Positions 18,057-27,248 of a DNA stretch of 64,000 nucleotides are shown here, one piece after another (the stretch's first letter is position 1; the number at the start of each line of letters is the position of its first letter). A program made the position numbers and the translations under genes. Origin of the DNA: Geodermatophilus sabuli (GTDB lineage: Bacteria; Actinomycetota; Actinomycetes; Mycobacteriales; Geodermatophilaceae). The stretch spans positions 248,001 through 312,000 of the forward strand of contig NZ_OBDO01000007.1 of assembly GCF_900215145.1 (NCBI RefSeq), read 5' to 3'. The notes below the pieces were generated by a model. That model ran no database searches, was not told the DNA's origin, and saw only the letters and a list, made by a program, of their open reading frames with translations.

Positions 18057-18136
18057 ATCCCACCTCCGTACCGGACATCCTGCGGGTGCACCCGCCCGTT
18101 GCTGCAGGTCCTCGACGTGCTGCTGTTCCCCGCACC

Positions 18137-18150
18137 GTTCCACGTGGAAC
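18137..18150. promoter_or_regulatory. parS-like site
   Basis: Perfect palindrome GTTCCACGTGGAAC in the divergent interval between the GGDEF and HMG-CoA lyase genes, 47 bp before the lyase GTG. Third in a series spaced 8.0, 9.2 and 9.1 kb apart. Confidence 0.7.
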
Positions 18151-18196
18151 CTCCAGACGGGGCAGGATGGAGTCCCGGGCGTGTGAGAGGTGTGCC

Positions 18197-19132
18197 GTGA
18201 ACGAGTTCGATCTGGTCCTGCCGGCCGCTGTGGACATCCGCGAGGTGGGCATGCGCGACGGCCTCCAACTTGAGGCGCCGGTGCCCCTCGAGGCCAAGCT
18301 GGAGATGCTGGAGGCGCTCGTGGCCACCGGAGTCCGGCGGATCGAGGCGACGTCCTTCGTCTCCCCCAAGGCTGTGCCCGCGCTGGCCGACGCCGACGAG
18401 GTGGCCGCCGAGCTGTCCCGGTGGGGCGACGTGCACTGGTCGGCCCTCGTGGCGAACCCGCGCGGCGCGACCCGCGCCGTGGACGCCGGCGTGGCGGACC
18501 TGGAGTACGTCGTCTCCGCCTCCGACGGCCACAGCCGGGCCAACGCCGGGCGCTCCACCGCGGAGGCGCTCGGCGCGGTCGGCGAGGTCGCCGGCCTGGC
18601 CCACGGCGCCGGGGGCTCGCTCGAGGTCGTCATCGCCACCGCCTGGGACTGCCCGTTCGACGGCCGCACCCCGATCCCCCGCACCGTCGACGTCGCCCGG
18701 GCCGCGGTCACTGCCGGCGCCGACGCGCTCTGCCTCGGCGACACGATCGGGACGACGACACCGCTGCGGGTGGTCCAGCTGCTCGACGCGGTCCGCCGCG
18801 CCTGCCCGGGTGTGCCGGTCGGTGTGCACTTCCACGACACCCGCGGTACCGGGCAGGCCAACGCGCTGGCCGCCGTCCAGGCCGGCGTCACCCAGCTCGA
18901 CTCCTCGGTCGGCGGCCTCGGCGGCTGCCCCTTCGCCCCCGGCGCGAGCGGCAACATCGCCACCGAGGAGCTGGTCTACATGCTGGAGGAGTCCGGCGTG
19001 CGGACCGGCCTGGACCTCGACGCCGTCCTCGCTGCGGCCCGCGTCACCGAGCAGGCGGTCGGGCACGACCTGCCGAGCTCCCTGTACCGGGCCGGTGGCC
19101 GGTCGGTGCCCCGCACCGCGGCCGTCGGCTGA
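18197..19132 (+). CDS. mvaB: hydroxymethylglutaryl-CoA lyase
   Basis: Cleaves HMG-CoA to acetyl-CoA and acetoacetate, the last step of leucine breakdown. The 311-residue TIM barrel shows VDIREVGMRDGLQ with the catalytic Arg and Asp, RIEATSFVSPKAVPALADADEV, CLGDTIGTTTPLRV, VGVHFHDTRGTGQANALAA and the active-site loop GGLGGCPFAPGASGNIATEE with its Cys. GTG start at 18197 after GAGAGG; the longer frame would cross the parS-like site. The flavin reductase gene follows by 26 bases but is functionally unrelated as far as can be seen. Confidence 0.93.
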   Translation: MNEFDLVLPAAVDIREVGMRDGLQLEAPVPLEAKLEMLEALVATGVRRIEATSFVSPKAVPALADADEVAAELSRWGDVHWSALVANPRGATRAVDAGVADLEYVVSASDGHSRANAGRSTAEALGAVGEVAGLAHGAGGSLEVVIATAWDCPFDGRTPIPRTVDVARAAVTAGADALCLGDTIGTTTPLRVVQLLDAVRRACPGVPVGVHFHDTRGTGQANALAAVQAGVTQLDSSVGGLGGCPFAPGASGNIATEELVYMLEESGVRTGLDLDAVLAAARVTEQAVGHDLPSSLYRAGGRSVPRTAAVG

Positions 19133-19158
19133 TCGCGGCCCGTGGTTGGCTGGAGGCC

Positions 19159-19680
19159 ATGAACGAGCCGGGTTCCCCGCCCGACGGCGTCGTCGAGGTC
19201 GTCGACCCGGCCCTCATGCGCGAGGTGCTCGGGCACTTCGCCTCCGGGGTCACCGTGGTCACCGCACTGGACGACGACGAGCCCATCGGCTTCACCTGCC
19301 AGTCGTTCAGCTCCTTGTCGCTGGACCCGCCGCTGGTCGTCTTCGCCCCCGCGCGGACCTCGCGCACCTGGCCCCGGCTGCGTGAGCTCGGCCGGTTCTG
19401 CGTGAACGTGCTCGCCGAGGACCAGGACGGCCTGTCCGCCGCGTTCGCCCGCTCCGGCGGCGACAAGTTCGCCGGCGTCCACTGGCGGCCCAGCCGGCTC
19501 GGCCGGCCGGTCCTCGACGACGTCGTCGCCTGGATCGACTGCGAGCTGTGGGCGGAGTACGACGGCGGTGACCACACGCTCGTCGCCGCCCGGGTGCTGG
19601 ACCTCGGCGCCGACGGCCACCGCCGTCCGCTGCTGTTCCACCGCGGTTCCTACAGCCTGCTGGAGGGCCCGCGCGGCTGA
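19159..19680 (+). CDS. flavin reductase family protein (FMN-binding split barrel)
   Basis: 173 residues. The family motifs are LMREVLGHFASGVTVVTALDDDEPIGFTCQSFSSLSLDPPLVVFAPART in outline, FCVNVLAEDQ, and the C-terminal LFHRGSYSLLEG. Such proteins reduce or carry FMN, often as the small partner of a two-component monooxygenase. No oxygenase gene lies beside it. The ATG at 19159 has GGAGG only two bases away, so the spacing is tight and a start slightly downstream cannot be excluded. Confidence 0.85.
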   Translation: MNEPGSPPDGVVEVVDPALMREVLGHFASGVTVVTALDDDEPIGFTCQSFSSLSLDPPLVVFAPARTSRTWPRLRELGRFCVNVLAEDQDGLSAAFARSGGDKFAGVHWRPSRLGRPVLDDVVAWIDCELWAEYDGGDHTLVAARVLDLGADGHRRPLLFHRGSYSLLEGPRG

Positions 19681-19757
19681 CCCGGGGCCCTCGGCAGGTG
19701 TGGGGACGGCGCGGGCGGGAACCCACGTCGTGCAGCGCCTGGAGGGAGACGATCGCC

Positions 19758-20507
19758 ATGGGACTGCTCGACCGGCTCTTCGGCCGCCGCCACCGGCGGG
19801 ACGACGAGGGCTACGCGCCCGGCTACGCCGGCTATGACCGCTCCGGCGGCTACGACAGCTCCGGCGGCTACGACAGCACCGGCGGCTACGACGGGTACCG
19901 GGCGACGCCGGCACCGCCCGCCCGCTCGGAGGACGAGCGGGCCATCGAGCGCTACCGGTACCTGCTGCGCACCGCACCACCGGACCAGATCGAGGAGGCC
20001 CACGCGGAGGCGTTCGCGAAGCTCACCCCCGAGCAGCGGCGGCAGGTCCTCGACCAGCTCAGCGCCGCGGGTGAGCGCGCTCCGGGCGACGACCCCCGCA
20101 GCCTGGCCCGCGCCGCGACGCGGGCCGAGGTGCGCCACCCGGGCACGCTGGAGCGGGCCTTCGGCGGCTACGGGCCGGGCGGCGGCCCGGGCGGGTACGG
20201 GCGCGGCTACGGCGGTGGGTACGGCCCCGGCTTCGGCAGCATGATGGGCGCCAGCCTGCTCGGGACCGTCGGCGGCCTGGTGGTCGGGACGGCGGTCGCC
20301 GACGCGCTGTTCGACACCGGCCTCGGGGACGGTGGCCTGTTCGGCGGCGGCGACGAGGAGGCCTACGCCGCGGGTCTCGCCGACGGCGGCGGCGGCGAGG
20401 GCGATCCGGGCGGCGACTTCGCCGGCGGTGCCGAGGCCGGCGGCTGGGACGGCGGCGGTGGGGACTTCGGCGGCGACTTCGGGGACTTCGGCGGCGGCGA
20501 CTTCTGA
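19758..20507 (+). CDS. Gly/Asp/Tyr-rich low-complexity protein
   Basis: 249 residues, start ATG 19758 after GGAGGGAG. Residues 1-13 are basic (MGLLDRLFGRRHR). Next comes a GGYDS(S/T) repeat (about 25-50), then a folded helical block (ERAIERYRYLLRTAPPDQIEEAHAEAF..LTPEQRRQVLDQL), a Gly/Tyr-rich stretch, one hydrophobic glycine-zipper-like segment (MGASLLGTVGGLVVGTAVADALF), and an acidic GGGDFGGD tail. No signal peptide. The mix of disordered repeats and one possible membrane segment suggests a structural or membrane-associated protein. No function is recognised. Confidence 0.75.
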   Translation: MGLLDRLFGRRHRRDDEGYAPGYAGYDRSGGYDSSGGYDSTGGYDGYRATPAPPARSEDERAIERYRYLLRTAPPDQIEEAHAEAFAKLTPEQRRQVLDQLSAAGERAPGDDPRSLARAATRAEVRHPGTLERAFGGYGPGGGPGGYGRGYGGGYGPGFGSMMGASLLGTVGGLVVGTAVADALFDTGLGDGGLFGGGDEEAYAAGLADGGGGEGDPGGDFAGGAEAGGWDGGGGDFGGDFGDFGGGDF

Positions 20508-20543
20508 CCCGGCCGGGGTCCCACGGCGGTGGAGCCCCGGCCC

Positions 20544-20960
20544 TCAGCGCGGGACGGCGCGGGCGGGGGCCTGCCGGCGCAGCCACAGCAGGCCGAGCAC
20601 CGGCAGCACCAGCGGGATGAACAGGTAGCCGCGACCGTAGGCCGACCACACCGTCTCGTCGGGGAAGGCGGCCGGGTCCAGCAGCGACAGGGTGCCCACG
20701 ACCAGCACCCCCGCCAGCTCCACCGAGCACGCGACCAGGGCGGTGCGCCGCCCGCCGCGGGCGAGGGCGACCGTGGCCACCACGTAGACGACGGCGGCCA
20801 GCGCCGACAGCAGATAGGCCACCGGCGCCTCGTCGAACCGGGTGGCCAGCTGGACGGCCGCCCGCGCGCCCGCGGCCAGGGCGAAGACGCCGTAGACGGC
20901 GACCAGCACCCGCCCCGGCCCGCCCGCGGTCGCGCCGTCCGCCCGTTCCACCTCAGCCAC
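20544..20960 (-). CDS. integral membrane protein, 138 aa, four helices
   Basis: Four hydrophobic segments: VLVAVYGVFALAAGARAAV, AYLLSALAAVVYVVATVALA, TALVACSVELAGVLVVGTLSLL and YLFIPLVLPVLGLLWLRR. The VWSAYGRGYLFIPLVLPVLGL ending is shared by a family of uncharacterised actinobacterial membrane proteins. The GTG start at 20960 overlaps the stop of the upstream membrane gene by eight bases, so the two are probably translated together and may form one complex. Function unknown. Confidence 0.7.
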   Translation of the reverse strand: MAEVERADGATAGGPGRVLVAVYGVFALAAGARAAVQLATRFDEAPVAYLLSALAAVVYVVATVALARGGRRTALVACSVELAGVLVVGTLSLLDPAAFPDETVWSAYGRGYLFIPLVLPVLGLLWLRRQAPARAVPR

Positions 20961-21318
20961 CCGTCGCCTCCCACAGCTGCACCAGCCGCCAGATCATGAC
21001 CCCCACCGCCCCGGCCGCGACGGCCAGCACGGTGCCCGCCCAGCGGGTCGGCTCCGACCGCGCCCACAGCCCGCCGGCGACCGGCAGCAGCACGATGCCA
21101 CCCAGGTAGCCGAGGAACGTCGGGGTGTCCGCCAGGCGCTCCCCGCCCACCAGCAGGGCGATGGCGAGCACCGCCTGGACCAGCAGCAACAGCTCCAGCA
21201 CCGCCGTCCCCCACAGGTGCAGCAGGCCGATCCGGCGCCGCGCCGCGGTCGAGGCCAGGCCGGCCAGGGCCACCGCGGCGGCGACGACGGTCACCGCTCC
21301 CACGAGCACCGGGTTCAC
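20953..21318 (-). CDS. integral membrane protein, about 121 aa
   Basis: Hydrophobic throughout: PVLVGAVTVVAAAVALAGLA, LWGTAVLELLLLVQAVLAIALLVGG in outline, FLGYLGGIVLLPVAGGLWA and WAGTVLAVAAGAVGVMIWRLV. Four helices are likely. It precedes and overlaps a second small membrane gene. The GTG at 21318 is chosen because the frame before it is hydrophilic and runs into the regulator upstream. Function unknown. Confidence 0.65.
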   Translation of the reverse strand: MNPVLVGAVTVVAAAVALAGLASTAARRRIGLLHLWGTAVLELLLLVQAVLAIALLVGGERLADTPTFLGYLGGIVLLPVAGGLWARSEPTRWAGTVLAVAAGAVGVMIWRLVQLWEATGG

Positions 21319-21453
21319 CGGGGGGACCTCGCGGGAACGGCGGTGGACACGGATGTCATCCTCCCGCGTGGGGGAGACGACCCGGGCGCCGCCCTGCCCC
21401 GGACCGAACACCACGCGGGCGCGCTCAGCAGGGGCTGCGCCGAAAGGATCGTC

Positions 21454-22290
21454 ATGACCGTCCGCGACCTCGTGGTCGACCTCTTCTCCCACCACATCGA
21501 CGCCGTCACCGACGAGCCGGTACGGCTGCAGGCCCTGGTGGCGCTGCTGGAGCACTTCCACGTCGCCGAACCGACGTCGCGCATGACCATGGCCACCCTC
21601 CGCCGGTACGGGTGGCTGGCCGCCTCACGCCGCGGCCGGGAGACCCTCTACACCCCCACGGAGGTGCTGCGGAGCTCGGTCAGGACGCGCTGGACCCGCC
21701 TGGACGAGCGGCTCGGCCCGTGGGACGGCCGCTGGCGCATGGTCATCTACACCGTGCCCGAGACCGACCGGTCGGCGCGGGAGCGGGTGCGGCGCACGCT
21801 CGCCCGGCACGGGTTCGGGCCCCTGGCCCCGGCCACCTGGCTCTCGCCGCACCGGGTGGCCCTCGACGACGTCCGCATCGAGCTGGCCGGGGAGCCGATC
21901 AGCCGGCTGGACCTCCTCACCGCCCAGGTCACCGAGGAGACCGGTTGTTCCGACACCGATCTCGCCGCCCGCTGCTGGGACCTGCAGGGCGTCGCTGCGG
22001 CCTACCGCCAGGAGATCGCCCGGCTGCGCGCCGTGCTGGCCGGGCCGACCCCCGACGGCCCGCAGGCACTGGTCACCCACCTGCGCGCGCTCGCCTCGGT
22101 GCGCCGCACCAGCACCGCCGACCCGGTGCTGCCCGACGCGCTGCGGCCGGCGGGGTGGCCCGGTGCGGAGATGCGGGAGGCCTGGTCGGAGGTGTGCGAG
22201 CGGCTGCTCGGCCCGGCCCGCGAGCACGTCGCCGCGGTCCTCGCACGGCCGGAGCCGGCTCAGCGGTGCACGGAGGACATGTCCGGGTAG
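21454..22290 (+). CDS. PaaX family transcriptional regulator
   Basis: 278 residues. An N-terminal winged helix ([59 protein letters not shown] in outline) leads into the PaaX central domain marked by [44 protein letters not shown] and a C-terminal helical domain. PaaX regulators classically respond to phenylacetyl-CoA; no paa genes are in the window, so the ligand is open. ATG 21454 follows AAAGGA. Its last 31 bases overlap the convergent aldo/keto reductase gene. Confidence 0.85.
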   Translation: MTVRDLVVDLFSHHIDAVTDEPVRLQALVALLEHFHVAEPTSRMTMATLRRYGWLAASRRGRETLYTPTEVLRSSVRTRWTRLDERLGPWDGRWRMVIYTVPETDRSARERVRRTLARHGFGPLAPATWLSPHRVALDDVRIELAGEPISRLDLLTAQVTEETGCSDTDLAARCWDLQGVAAAYRQEIARLRAVLAGPTPDGPQALVTHLRALASVRRTSTADPVLPDALRPAGWPGAEMREAWSEVCERLLGPAREHVAAVLARPEPAQRCTEDMSG

Positions 22291-23264
22291 CGGTCCCCGG
22301 CGGTGGCGCCGGCAGGTGCGGCCTCGTCGATGCGGCGCAGGTCGTCGTCGGACAGCCGGACGTCGGCGGCTGCGGCGTTCTCCTCCAGGTAGCCCACCCG
22401 CTTGGTACCGGGGATGGGCACGATCGTGGGGTTCGCGCCGTCGCCCCGATCGCGGCCGCTCTGCGCCATGACCCACGCCAGCGCCAGCTGGCCGCCGGTC
22501 ACGCCCTTCTCGTCGGCGATCTCGCGGACCCGGTCGACCAGCTCGAGGTTCCGGGCGAAGGCCTCGCCCTGGAACCGCGGGTTGCGCCGGCGGAAGTCGT
22601 CGGGCGCGAGGTCGTCGAGGCTGCGGATCTGCCCGGAGAGGAAGCCGCGGCCGAGCGGGGAGTAGGCGACGAACCCGATGCCGAGCTCGGCGCAGGTGGC
22701 CAGCACGCCGTCGTCCTCGGGGTCGCGGGTCCACAGCGAGTACTCGGTCTGCACGGCCGTCACCGGGGTGACGGCGTGCGCGCGGCGGATGGTCTCCGGC
22801 GCGGCCTCGGAGATGCCGACGTGCCGGACCTTGCCGGCCTCGACCAGTTCGCGCAGCGCGCCCCAGGTGTCCTCGACCGGCACCGCGGTGTCCACCCGGT
22901 GCTGGTAGTAGAGGTCGATGACGTCGACGCCGAGCCGCTGCAGCGAGGCGTCGCAGGCCCGGCGCACGTAGTCGGGCCGGCCGTTGATGCCGCGGAAGGA
23001 GCCGTCCTCGCCGCGCTCGTTGCCGAACTTGGTGGCCAGCACCACCTCGCCGCGGCGGCCGGCGATCGCGCGGCCGACCAGTCGCTCGTTGGTGAACGGC
23101 CCGTACATGTCCGCGGTGTCGAGGAACGTGACGCCGAGGTCGAGCGCGCGGCGGATGGTGGCCTCGGCCTCGGCCTGGTCACCGGTGCCGTAGAACTCGC
23201 TCATCCCCATGCAGCCGAGCCCCTGGGCGGACACCACGAGGTCTCCGAGGGTGCGCTTCTCCAT
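22260..23264 (-). CDS. aldo/keto reductase
   Basis: 334 residues of TIM-barrel NADPH oxidoreductase. Motifs: [32 protein letters not shown] with catalytic Asp and Tyr, VVLATKFG with the Lys, [36 protein letters not shown], and the cofactor loop [18 protein letters not shown]. It resembles the YajO/AKR13 group that reduces broad-range aldehydes. ATG 23264 follows AGGGGAGGGG. The 3' end overlaps the convergent PaaX-like gene. Confidence 0.92.
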   Translation of the reverse strand: MEKRTLGDLVVSAQGLGCMGMSEFYGTGDQAEAEATIRRALDLGVTFLDTADMYGPFTNERLVGRAIAGRRGEVVLATKFGNERGEDGSFRGINGRPDYVRRACDASLQRLGVDVIDLYYQHRVDTAVPVEDTWGALRELVEAGKVRHVGISEAAPETIRRAHAVTPVTAVQTEYSLWTRDPEDDGVLATCAELGIGFVAYSPLGRGFLSGQIRSLDDLAPDDFRRRNPRFQGEAFARNLELVDRVREIADEKGVTGGQLALAWVMAQSGRDRGDGANPTIVPIPGTKRVGYLEENAAAADVRLSDDDLRRIDEAAPAGATAGDRYPDMSSVHR

Positions 23265-23340
23265 GCCCCTCCCCTGCCCTCGTGACCCACGTCTCAACCC
23301 GGGGGACCCGGTTGACAGCAGCGACGGGCGGTGTGACAGG

Positions 23341-23359
23341 TTAGGCCAGCCTCAGTAAG
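23341..23359 (+). promoter_or_regulatory. DtxR/IdeR-like iron box
   Basis: TTAGGCCAGCCTCAGTAAG keeps the TTAGG start, the central AG-CT and the TAA end of the 19-bp IdeR/DtxR consensus. It lies 29 bp before a siderophore-binding lipoprotein start, the expected place for Fe(II)-dependent repression. Match is partial. Confidence 0.6.
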
Positions 23360-23387
23360 CCAAGCCTTCCCTTCTTCCAGGAGCACG

Positions 23388-24407
23388 ATGCGTACCGCCG
23401 CCCGGCCGCTGGCCGCCCTCTCCCTCACCGTGGCCACCACCCTGGCCCTGTCGGCCTGCGGCGAGGGCGAGGACGCCACCGAAGCCGCGGCCGGCACTGC
23501 CGGGGCCGAGACCGTCTCCTTCACCTGGGACCGGAACGTCGCCGCGGAGGACCAGGACCCCCGGTTCGAGGAGACCTCGGTCGAGGTCCCGAAGAACCCC
23601 GAGGACATCGTCGTCCTCGACATGGCCAGCCTCGACACCATCGGCGCGCTGGGCGGCGAGGTCGCGGGGGCCCCGCTCGACTCGGTGCCGGACTACCTGC
23701 AGCAGTACCTCGCCGACGACGCCTTCAACGCGGGCACGCTGTTCGAGGCGGACATCATCGAGATCGAGTCGCAGCAGCCCGACCTCATCATCATCGGCGG
23801 CCGCTCGTCGGCGCTGTACGAGGACCTCAGCGAGATCGCACCGACCGTCGACCTCAGCCTGCGGGGCTCGTACACCGAGACCCTCGAGCGCAACGCCACC
23901 TTCCTCGGCGAGGTGCTCGGTGCCGAGGACGAGGCGGCCGCGGCGATCGCCGCGATCGAGGCGGGCATCGAGGAGGCGCGGGCCGTCACCGCCGACGCGG
24001 GCACGGGCCTGGGCCTCATGGTCTCCGGTGGCGAGCTCAGCGCGATGGCCCCGGCCGCCGAGGGTGACACCGGCCGTGGCGCGCGGGGCGGCCTCATCTA
24101 CGACGCCTTCGGCGTCCAGCCCGTGGTGGAGGACATCGCCGCCGCCACGCACGGCGAGCCGGTCTCCTTCGAGTACCTGCTCGAGACGAACCCCGACTAC
24201 CTGTGGGTCGTCGACCGGGACGCCGCCACCGGTGCCGAGGGTGCGCAGGCCGCCGCGGCGGTGCTCGACAACGACATCGTCGAGCAGACCAAGGCCCACC
24301 AGGACGACCACGTCGTCTACCTCGACCCCACCGCCTGGTACGTCGTGTTCGGGGGCATCGACACCACCAAGATCATGATCGACGACGTCATGCAGATCGC
24401 CGGGTGA
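23388..24407 (+). CDS. siderophore ABC transporter substrate-binding lipoprotein
   Basis: A signal peptide ends in the lipobox LSAC with Cys24, so it is a lipid-anchored binding protein. The mature part reads as a class III (FatB/CeuA/YclQ) fold: VPKNPEDIVVLDMASLDTIGALGGEV, a first lobe ending LIIIGGRSSALYEDLSEIAPTVDL, a linker helix, then GGLIYDAFGVQPV and DYLWVVDRDAATG. It delivers a ferric siderophore, probably catecholate-type by family, to the permeases encoded next. A DtxR/IdeR-like box lies upstream. Confidence 0.92.
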   Translation: MRTAARPLAALSLTVATTLALSACGEGEDATEAAAGTAGAETVSFTWDRNVAAEDQDPRFEETSVEVPKNPEDIVVLDMASLDTIGALGGEVAGAPLDSVPDYLQQYLADDAFNAGTLFEADIIEIESQQPDLIIIGGRSSALYEDLSEIAPTVDLSLRGSYTETLERNATFLGEVLGAEDEAAAAIAAIEAGIEEARAVTADAGTGLGLMVSGGELSAMAPAAEGDTGRGARGGLIYDAFGVQPVVEDIAAATHGEPVSFEYLLETNPDYLWVVDRDAATGAEGAQAAAAVLDNDIVEQTKAHQDDHVVYLDPTAWYVVFGGIDTTKIMIDDVMQIAG

Positions 24408-24444
24408 CCGCGATGGCACCGGCGGAGCGCCTCCCCTCCTCTCC

Positions 24445-25464
24445 GTGACGGCGCTCGACTCCACCTCGACGAGCGCCCCTGCCCGCGTGCGGCCCCGCCG
24501 CGCCTGGGTGGGGGTGCTCGTCGGCATCCTCCTCGTCGTCCTCGCGGGGCTGAGCCTGTTCGTCGGCGTGTCCGACGTGTCCCCGGCCTCGGTCCTCGCG
24601 GGGGGCCCCGACAGCTCCGCGGCCTCCCTGCTCGTGGTGAGCCGGATCCCGCGCACGGTCGCGGTCGTCCTCGTCGGCGCCTCCCTGGGCATCGCCGGTC
24701 TCATCATGCAGATGCTCGTGCGCAACAAGTTCGTCGAACCGAGCACCACGGGCGTCAGCGAGTTCGCGACGCTCGGCATGCTGGTCGCGATCGTGTTCGC
24801 CCCGGGCATGGCCGTCGTCGGGAAGATGGCCGTCGCCGCCGTCTTCGGCCTCGCCGGCACCTGGGTCTTCCTGCGGGTGGTGCGGGTCGTGCCCGTCCGC
24901 CAGCTCGTGCTGGTCCCGCTGGTCGGCATCATGCTCGGCGGCGTCGTGGGCGCCGTGACGACCTTCGTCGCCTACCGCCTGGACCTCCTGCAGTCCCTCG
25001 GGCAGTGGTCGCAGGGCAGCTTCGCCACGGTCATGCAGGGCCGCTACGAGTTCGTCTGGATCGCCGGCCTCATGGTCGGGGTCGCCTGGCTGGCCGCCGA
25101 CCGCTTCAGCGTGATCGGCCTCGGCGAGGAGTTCGCCACCAACCTGGGGCTGGACTACCGGCGCGTGGTCGCCGTCGGCATGGTGGTCATCGCGGTGATC
25201 ACGGCGGCGGTCCTCGTCACGGCGGGGCTGATCCCCTTCCTGGGGCTGGTCGTGCCGAACATCGTCAGCCTGGTCATCGGCGACAACGTGCGCCGCGCGA
25301 TCCCCTGGGTCGCGGGCCTCGGGGCGGTGTTCGTGCTCGGCTGCGACGTGCTCGCGCGCGTCGTCCGCTTCCCCTACGAGATCCCGCTGTCGGTCATCGT
25401 CGGCGTCCTCGGTGCGGCGGTGTTCCTCTGGCTGCTCCTGCGGAGGCGGGGCCGTGCTCACTGA
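24445..25464 (+). CDS. FecCD-type ferric siderophore permease, subunit 1
   Basis: 339 residues, about nine to ten helices. Family marks: SRIPRTVAVVLVGASLGIAGLIMQMLVRNKFVEPSTTGVSE in outline, VLVPLVGIMLGGVVGAV, and the coupling-loop motif LGLDYRRV followed by GLIPFLGLVVPNIVSLVIGDN. Together with the next gene it forms the heterodimeric channel. GTG start 24445; its 3' end overlaps the next GTG by 11 bases. The short spacer after the binding-protein gene is consistent with one transcript. Confidence 0.92.
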   Translation: MTALDSTSTSAPARVRPRRAWVGVLVGILLVVLAGLSLFVGVSDVSPASVLAGGPDSSAASLLVVSRIPRTVAVVLVGASLGIAGLIMQMLVRNKFVEPSTTGVSEFATLGMLVAIVFAPGMAVVGKMAVAAVFGLAGTWVFLRVVRVVPVRQLVLVPLVGIMLGGVVGAVTTFVAYRLDLLQSLGQWSQGSFATVMQGRYEFVWIAGLMVGVAWLAADRFSVIGLGEEFATNLGLDYRRVVAVGMVVIAVITAAVLVTAGLIPFLGLVVPNIVSLVIGDNVRRAIPWVAGLGAVFVLGCDVLARVVRFPYEIPLSVIVGVLGAAVFLWLLLRRRGRAH

Positions 25465-26473
25465 CCCCGCCACCACGACGTCAGCTCCCCCGGCCACCCG
25501 CCGCACCCGGATCGCCACGCGCTGGGCGCAGCCCGGGGTCCGACTGGCCGCGCTCGGCGCCGCCGTCCTGGTCCTGGCCGCCGTCTACTGCTGCACCGAC
25601 GTCCCCGGCTCGCTCGCCTTCGCGCTGGAGATCCGCAGCCTCAGCGTGCTCGCGATGCTCGTCGTCGCGGCGGCGGTCGGGGTGTCGACGGTGGTGTTCC
25701 ACACCATCACGCAGAACCGCATCCTGACCCCCTCGATCATGGGGTTCGACGCCTTCTACGTGCTCGTCTCGACCGTGATCGTGTTCTCCTCCGGGTCCGC
25801 GTCGTTCCTGGGCTTCGACCAGCTCACCCTCTGGCTGGTCCAGGTCGTGGTGATGGTCGCCTTCAGCGTGCTGCTGTTCACCTGGCTCTTCGGCGGCAGG
25901 CGACGGTCGATCCACCTGATGCTGTTGGTGGGCATCGTGCTGGGCACGTTCTTCCGCAGCTCCACCGAGTGGATGCAGCGGATGCTCGACCCGCTGGACT
26001 TCCAGGTGCTCTCCGACGCGATGTTCGCGTCCCTCACCCGGCCCGACGAGACGCTGCTGCTGCTCACCGCCGTCCTCGTCGTCCTGGGGTGCGCCGCGGT
26101 CGTGCCGCTGCTGCGCACCCTCGACGTGCTGACGCTGGGTGAGCCGGCGGCCGTGGGCCTGGGGGTCGACCACCGGCGGGTCGTGATGGTCCTGTTCGCG
26201 AGCGTCTCGGTGATGGTGGCCGCGTCGACGGCGCTGGTGGGGCCCATCCTGTTCCTCGGCCTCGTCGTCGCCAACCTCGCCTACTCGTACGCGGGGTCCT
26301 TCCGCCACGTGTGGACGCTGCCCACCGCCGTCCTCATCGGCGTGATCTGCCTGCTGGGCGGCCAGCTGGTCCTCGAACGGGTGCTCGGCTTCGGCGGCAC
26401 CCTGTCCACGGTCATCGACTTCGCCGGCGGCCTGTTCTTCCTGTACCTCGTGCTGCGGAAGGGGGCGCGGTGA
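25454..26473 (+). CDS. FecCD-type ferric siderophore permease, subunit 2
   Basis: 339 residues. Helices are evident from VRLAALGAAVLVLAAVY onward; the family patterns are VFHTITQNRILTPSIMGFDAFYVL, HLMLLVGIVLGTFFRS, GLGVDHRRVVMVLFA and GPILFLGLVVANLAYSYAG. The GTG at 25454 follows GGAGGCGGGG and lies inside the end of the preceding permease gene. Its stop overlaps the ATPase start as GTGA, so all three are coupled. Confidence 0.92.
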   Translation: MLTDPATTTSAPPATRRTRIATRWAQPGVRLAALGAAVLVLAAVYCCTDVPGSLAFALEIRSLSVLAMLVVAAAVGVSTVVFHTITQNRILTPSIMGFDAFYVLVSTVIVFSSGSASFLGFDQLTLWLVQVVVMVAFSVLLFTWLFGGRRRSIHLMLLVGIVLGTFFRSSTEWMQRMLDPLDFQVLSDAMFASLTRPDETLLLLTAVLVVLGCAAVVPLLRTLDVLTLGEPAAVGLGVDHRRVVMVLFASVSVMVAASTALVGPILFLGLVVANLAYSYAGSFRHVWTLPTAVLIGVICLLGGQLVLERVLGFGGTLSTVIDFAGGLFFLYLVLRKGAR

Positions 26474-27228
26474 TCGCGCTCGAGAACGTCACCAAGCGCT
26501 ACGGCGCCCAGACGGTCGTCGACGACGTCTCGGTCCGGTTCGGCGAGGAGGGCGTGACGGCGCTCATCGGCCCGAACGGCGCCGGCAAGTCGACGCTGTT
26601 CGGCCTCGTGGGCCGCCTCGTCCGGCCCGACGCCGGCCGGGTCACGGTGGACGGGACGGACGTCGAGCGGACGCCGTCGAACGAGCTGGCCAAGGTCCTC
26701 GCGGTGCTGCGCCAGGACAACCACGTCGCGGCGCGCCTGACCGTGCACGACCTCGTGGAGTTCGGTCGCTTCCCGCACTCCCGGGGGCGGCTGACGGTGC
26801 ACGACCGGGAGCACATCGAGCGCGCGATCACCTACCTCGACCTCGAGGCGTACCGGAACCGGTTCCTCGACGAGCTCTCGGGCGGGCAGCGCCAGCGGGC
26901 CTTCATCGCGATGGTGCTCGCGCAGGACACGGAGTACGTCCTGCTCGACGAGCCGCTCAACAACCTGGACCTGCGGCACATGACGGAGATCATGCGGCTG
27001 GTCCGGACGATGGCCGACGAGCTCGGCAAGCGGGTGGTCACCGTGCTGCACGACATCAACTTCGCGGCGACCTGGTCCGACCGCATCGTCGCGATGCGCG
27101 ACGGTCGCGTCGTGGCGGACGCGTCCGCGCGCGAGATCATGCGCCCCGAGGTGCTGGCCGCCGTCTACGACACGACCGTCGACGTCCGGGAGATCGACGG
27201 CCGGCCCGTCGCCCTGTACTACGGCTAG
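26470..27228 (+). CDS. siderophore ABC transporter ATP-binding protein
   Basis: 252 residues: Walker A GPNGAGKSTL near residue 38, Q-loop VLRQDNHVAA, signature ELSGGQRQRAF, Walker B EYVLLDEPLNNLD, and the switch His in VVTVLHDINFA. It energises iron-siderophore uptake through the two adjacent permeases. The GTG start overlaps the preceding stop (GTGA). Iron repression would be shared with the whole operon through the upstream box. Confidence 0.95.
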   Translation: MIALENVTKRYGAQTVVDDVSVRFGEEGVTALIGPNGAGKSTLFGLVGRLVRPDAGRVTVDGTDVERTPSNELAKVLAVLRQDNHVAARLTVHDLVEFGRFPHSRGRLTVHDREHIERAITYLDLEAYRNRFLDELSGGQRQRAFIAMVLAQDTEYVLLDEPLNNLDLRHMTEIMRLVRTMADELGKRVVTVLHDINFAATWSDRIVAMRDGRVVADASAREIMRPEVLAAVYDTTVDVREIDGRPVALYYG

Positions 27229-27248
27229 GTGCCGCTCGTCTCCGGGCG

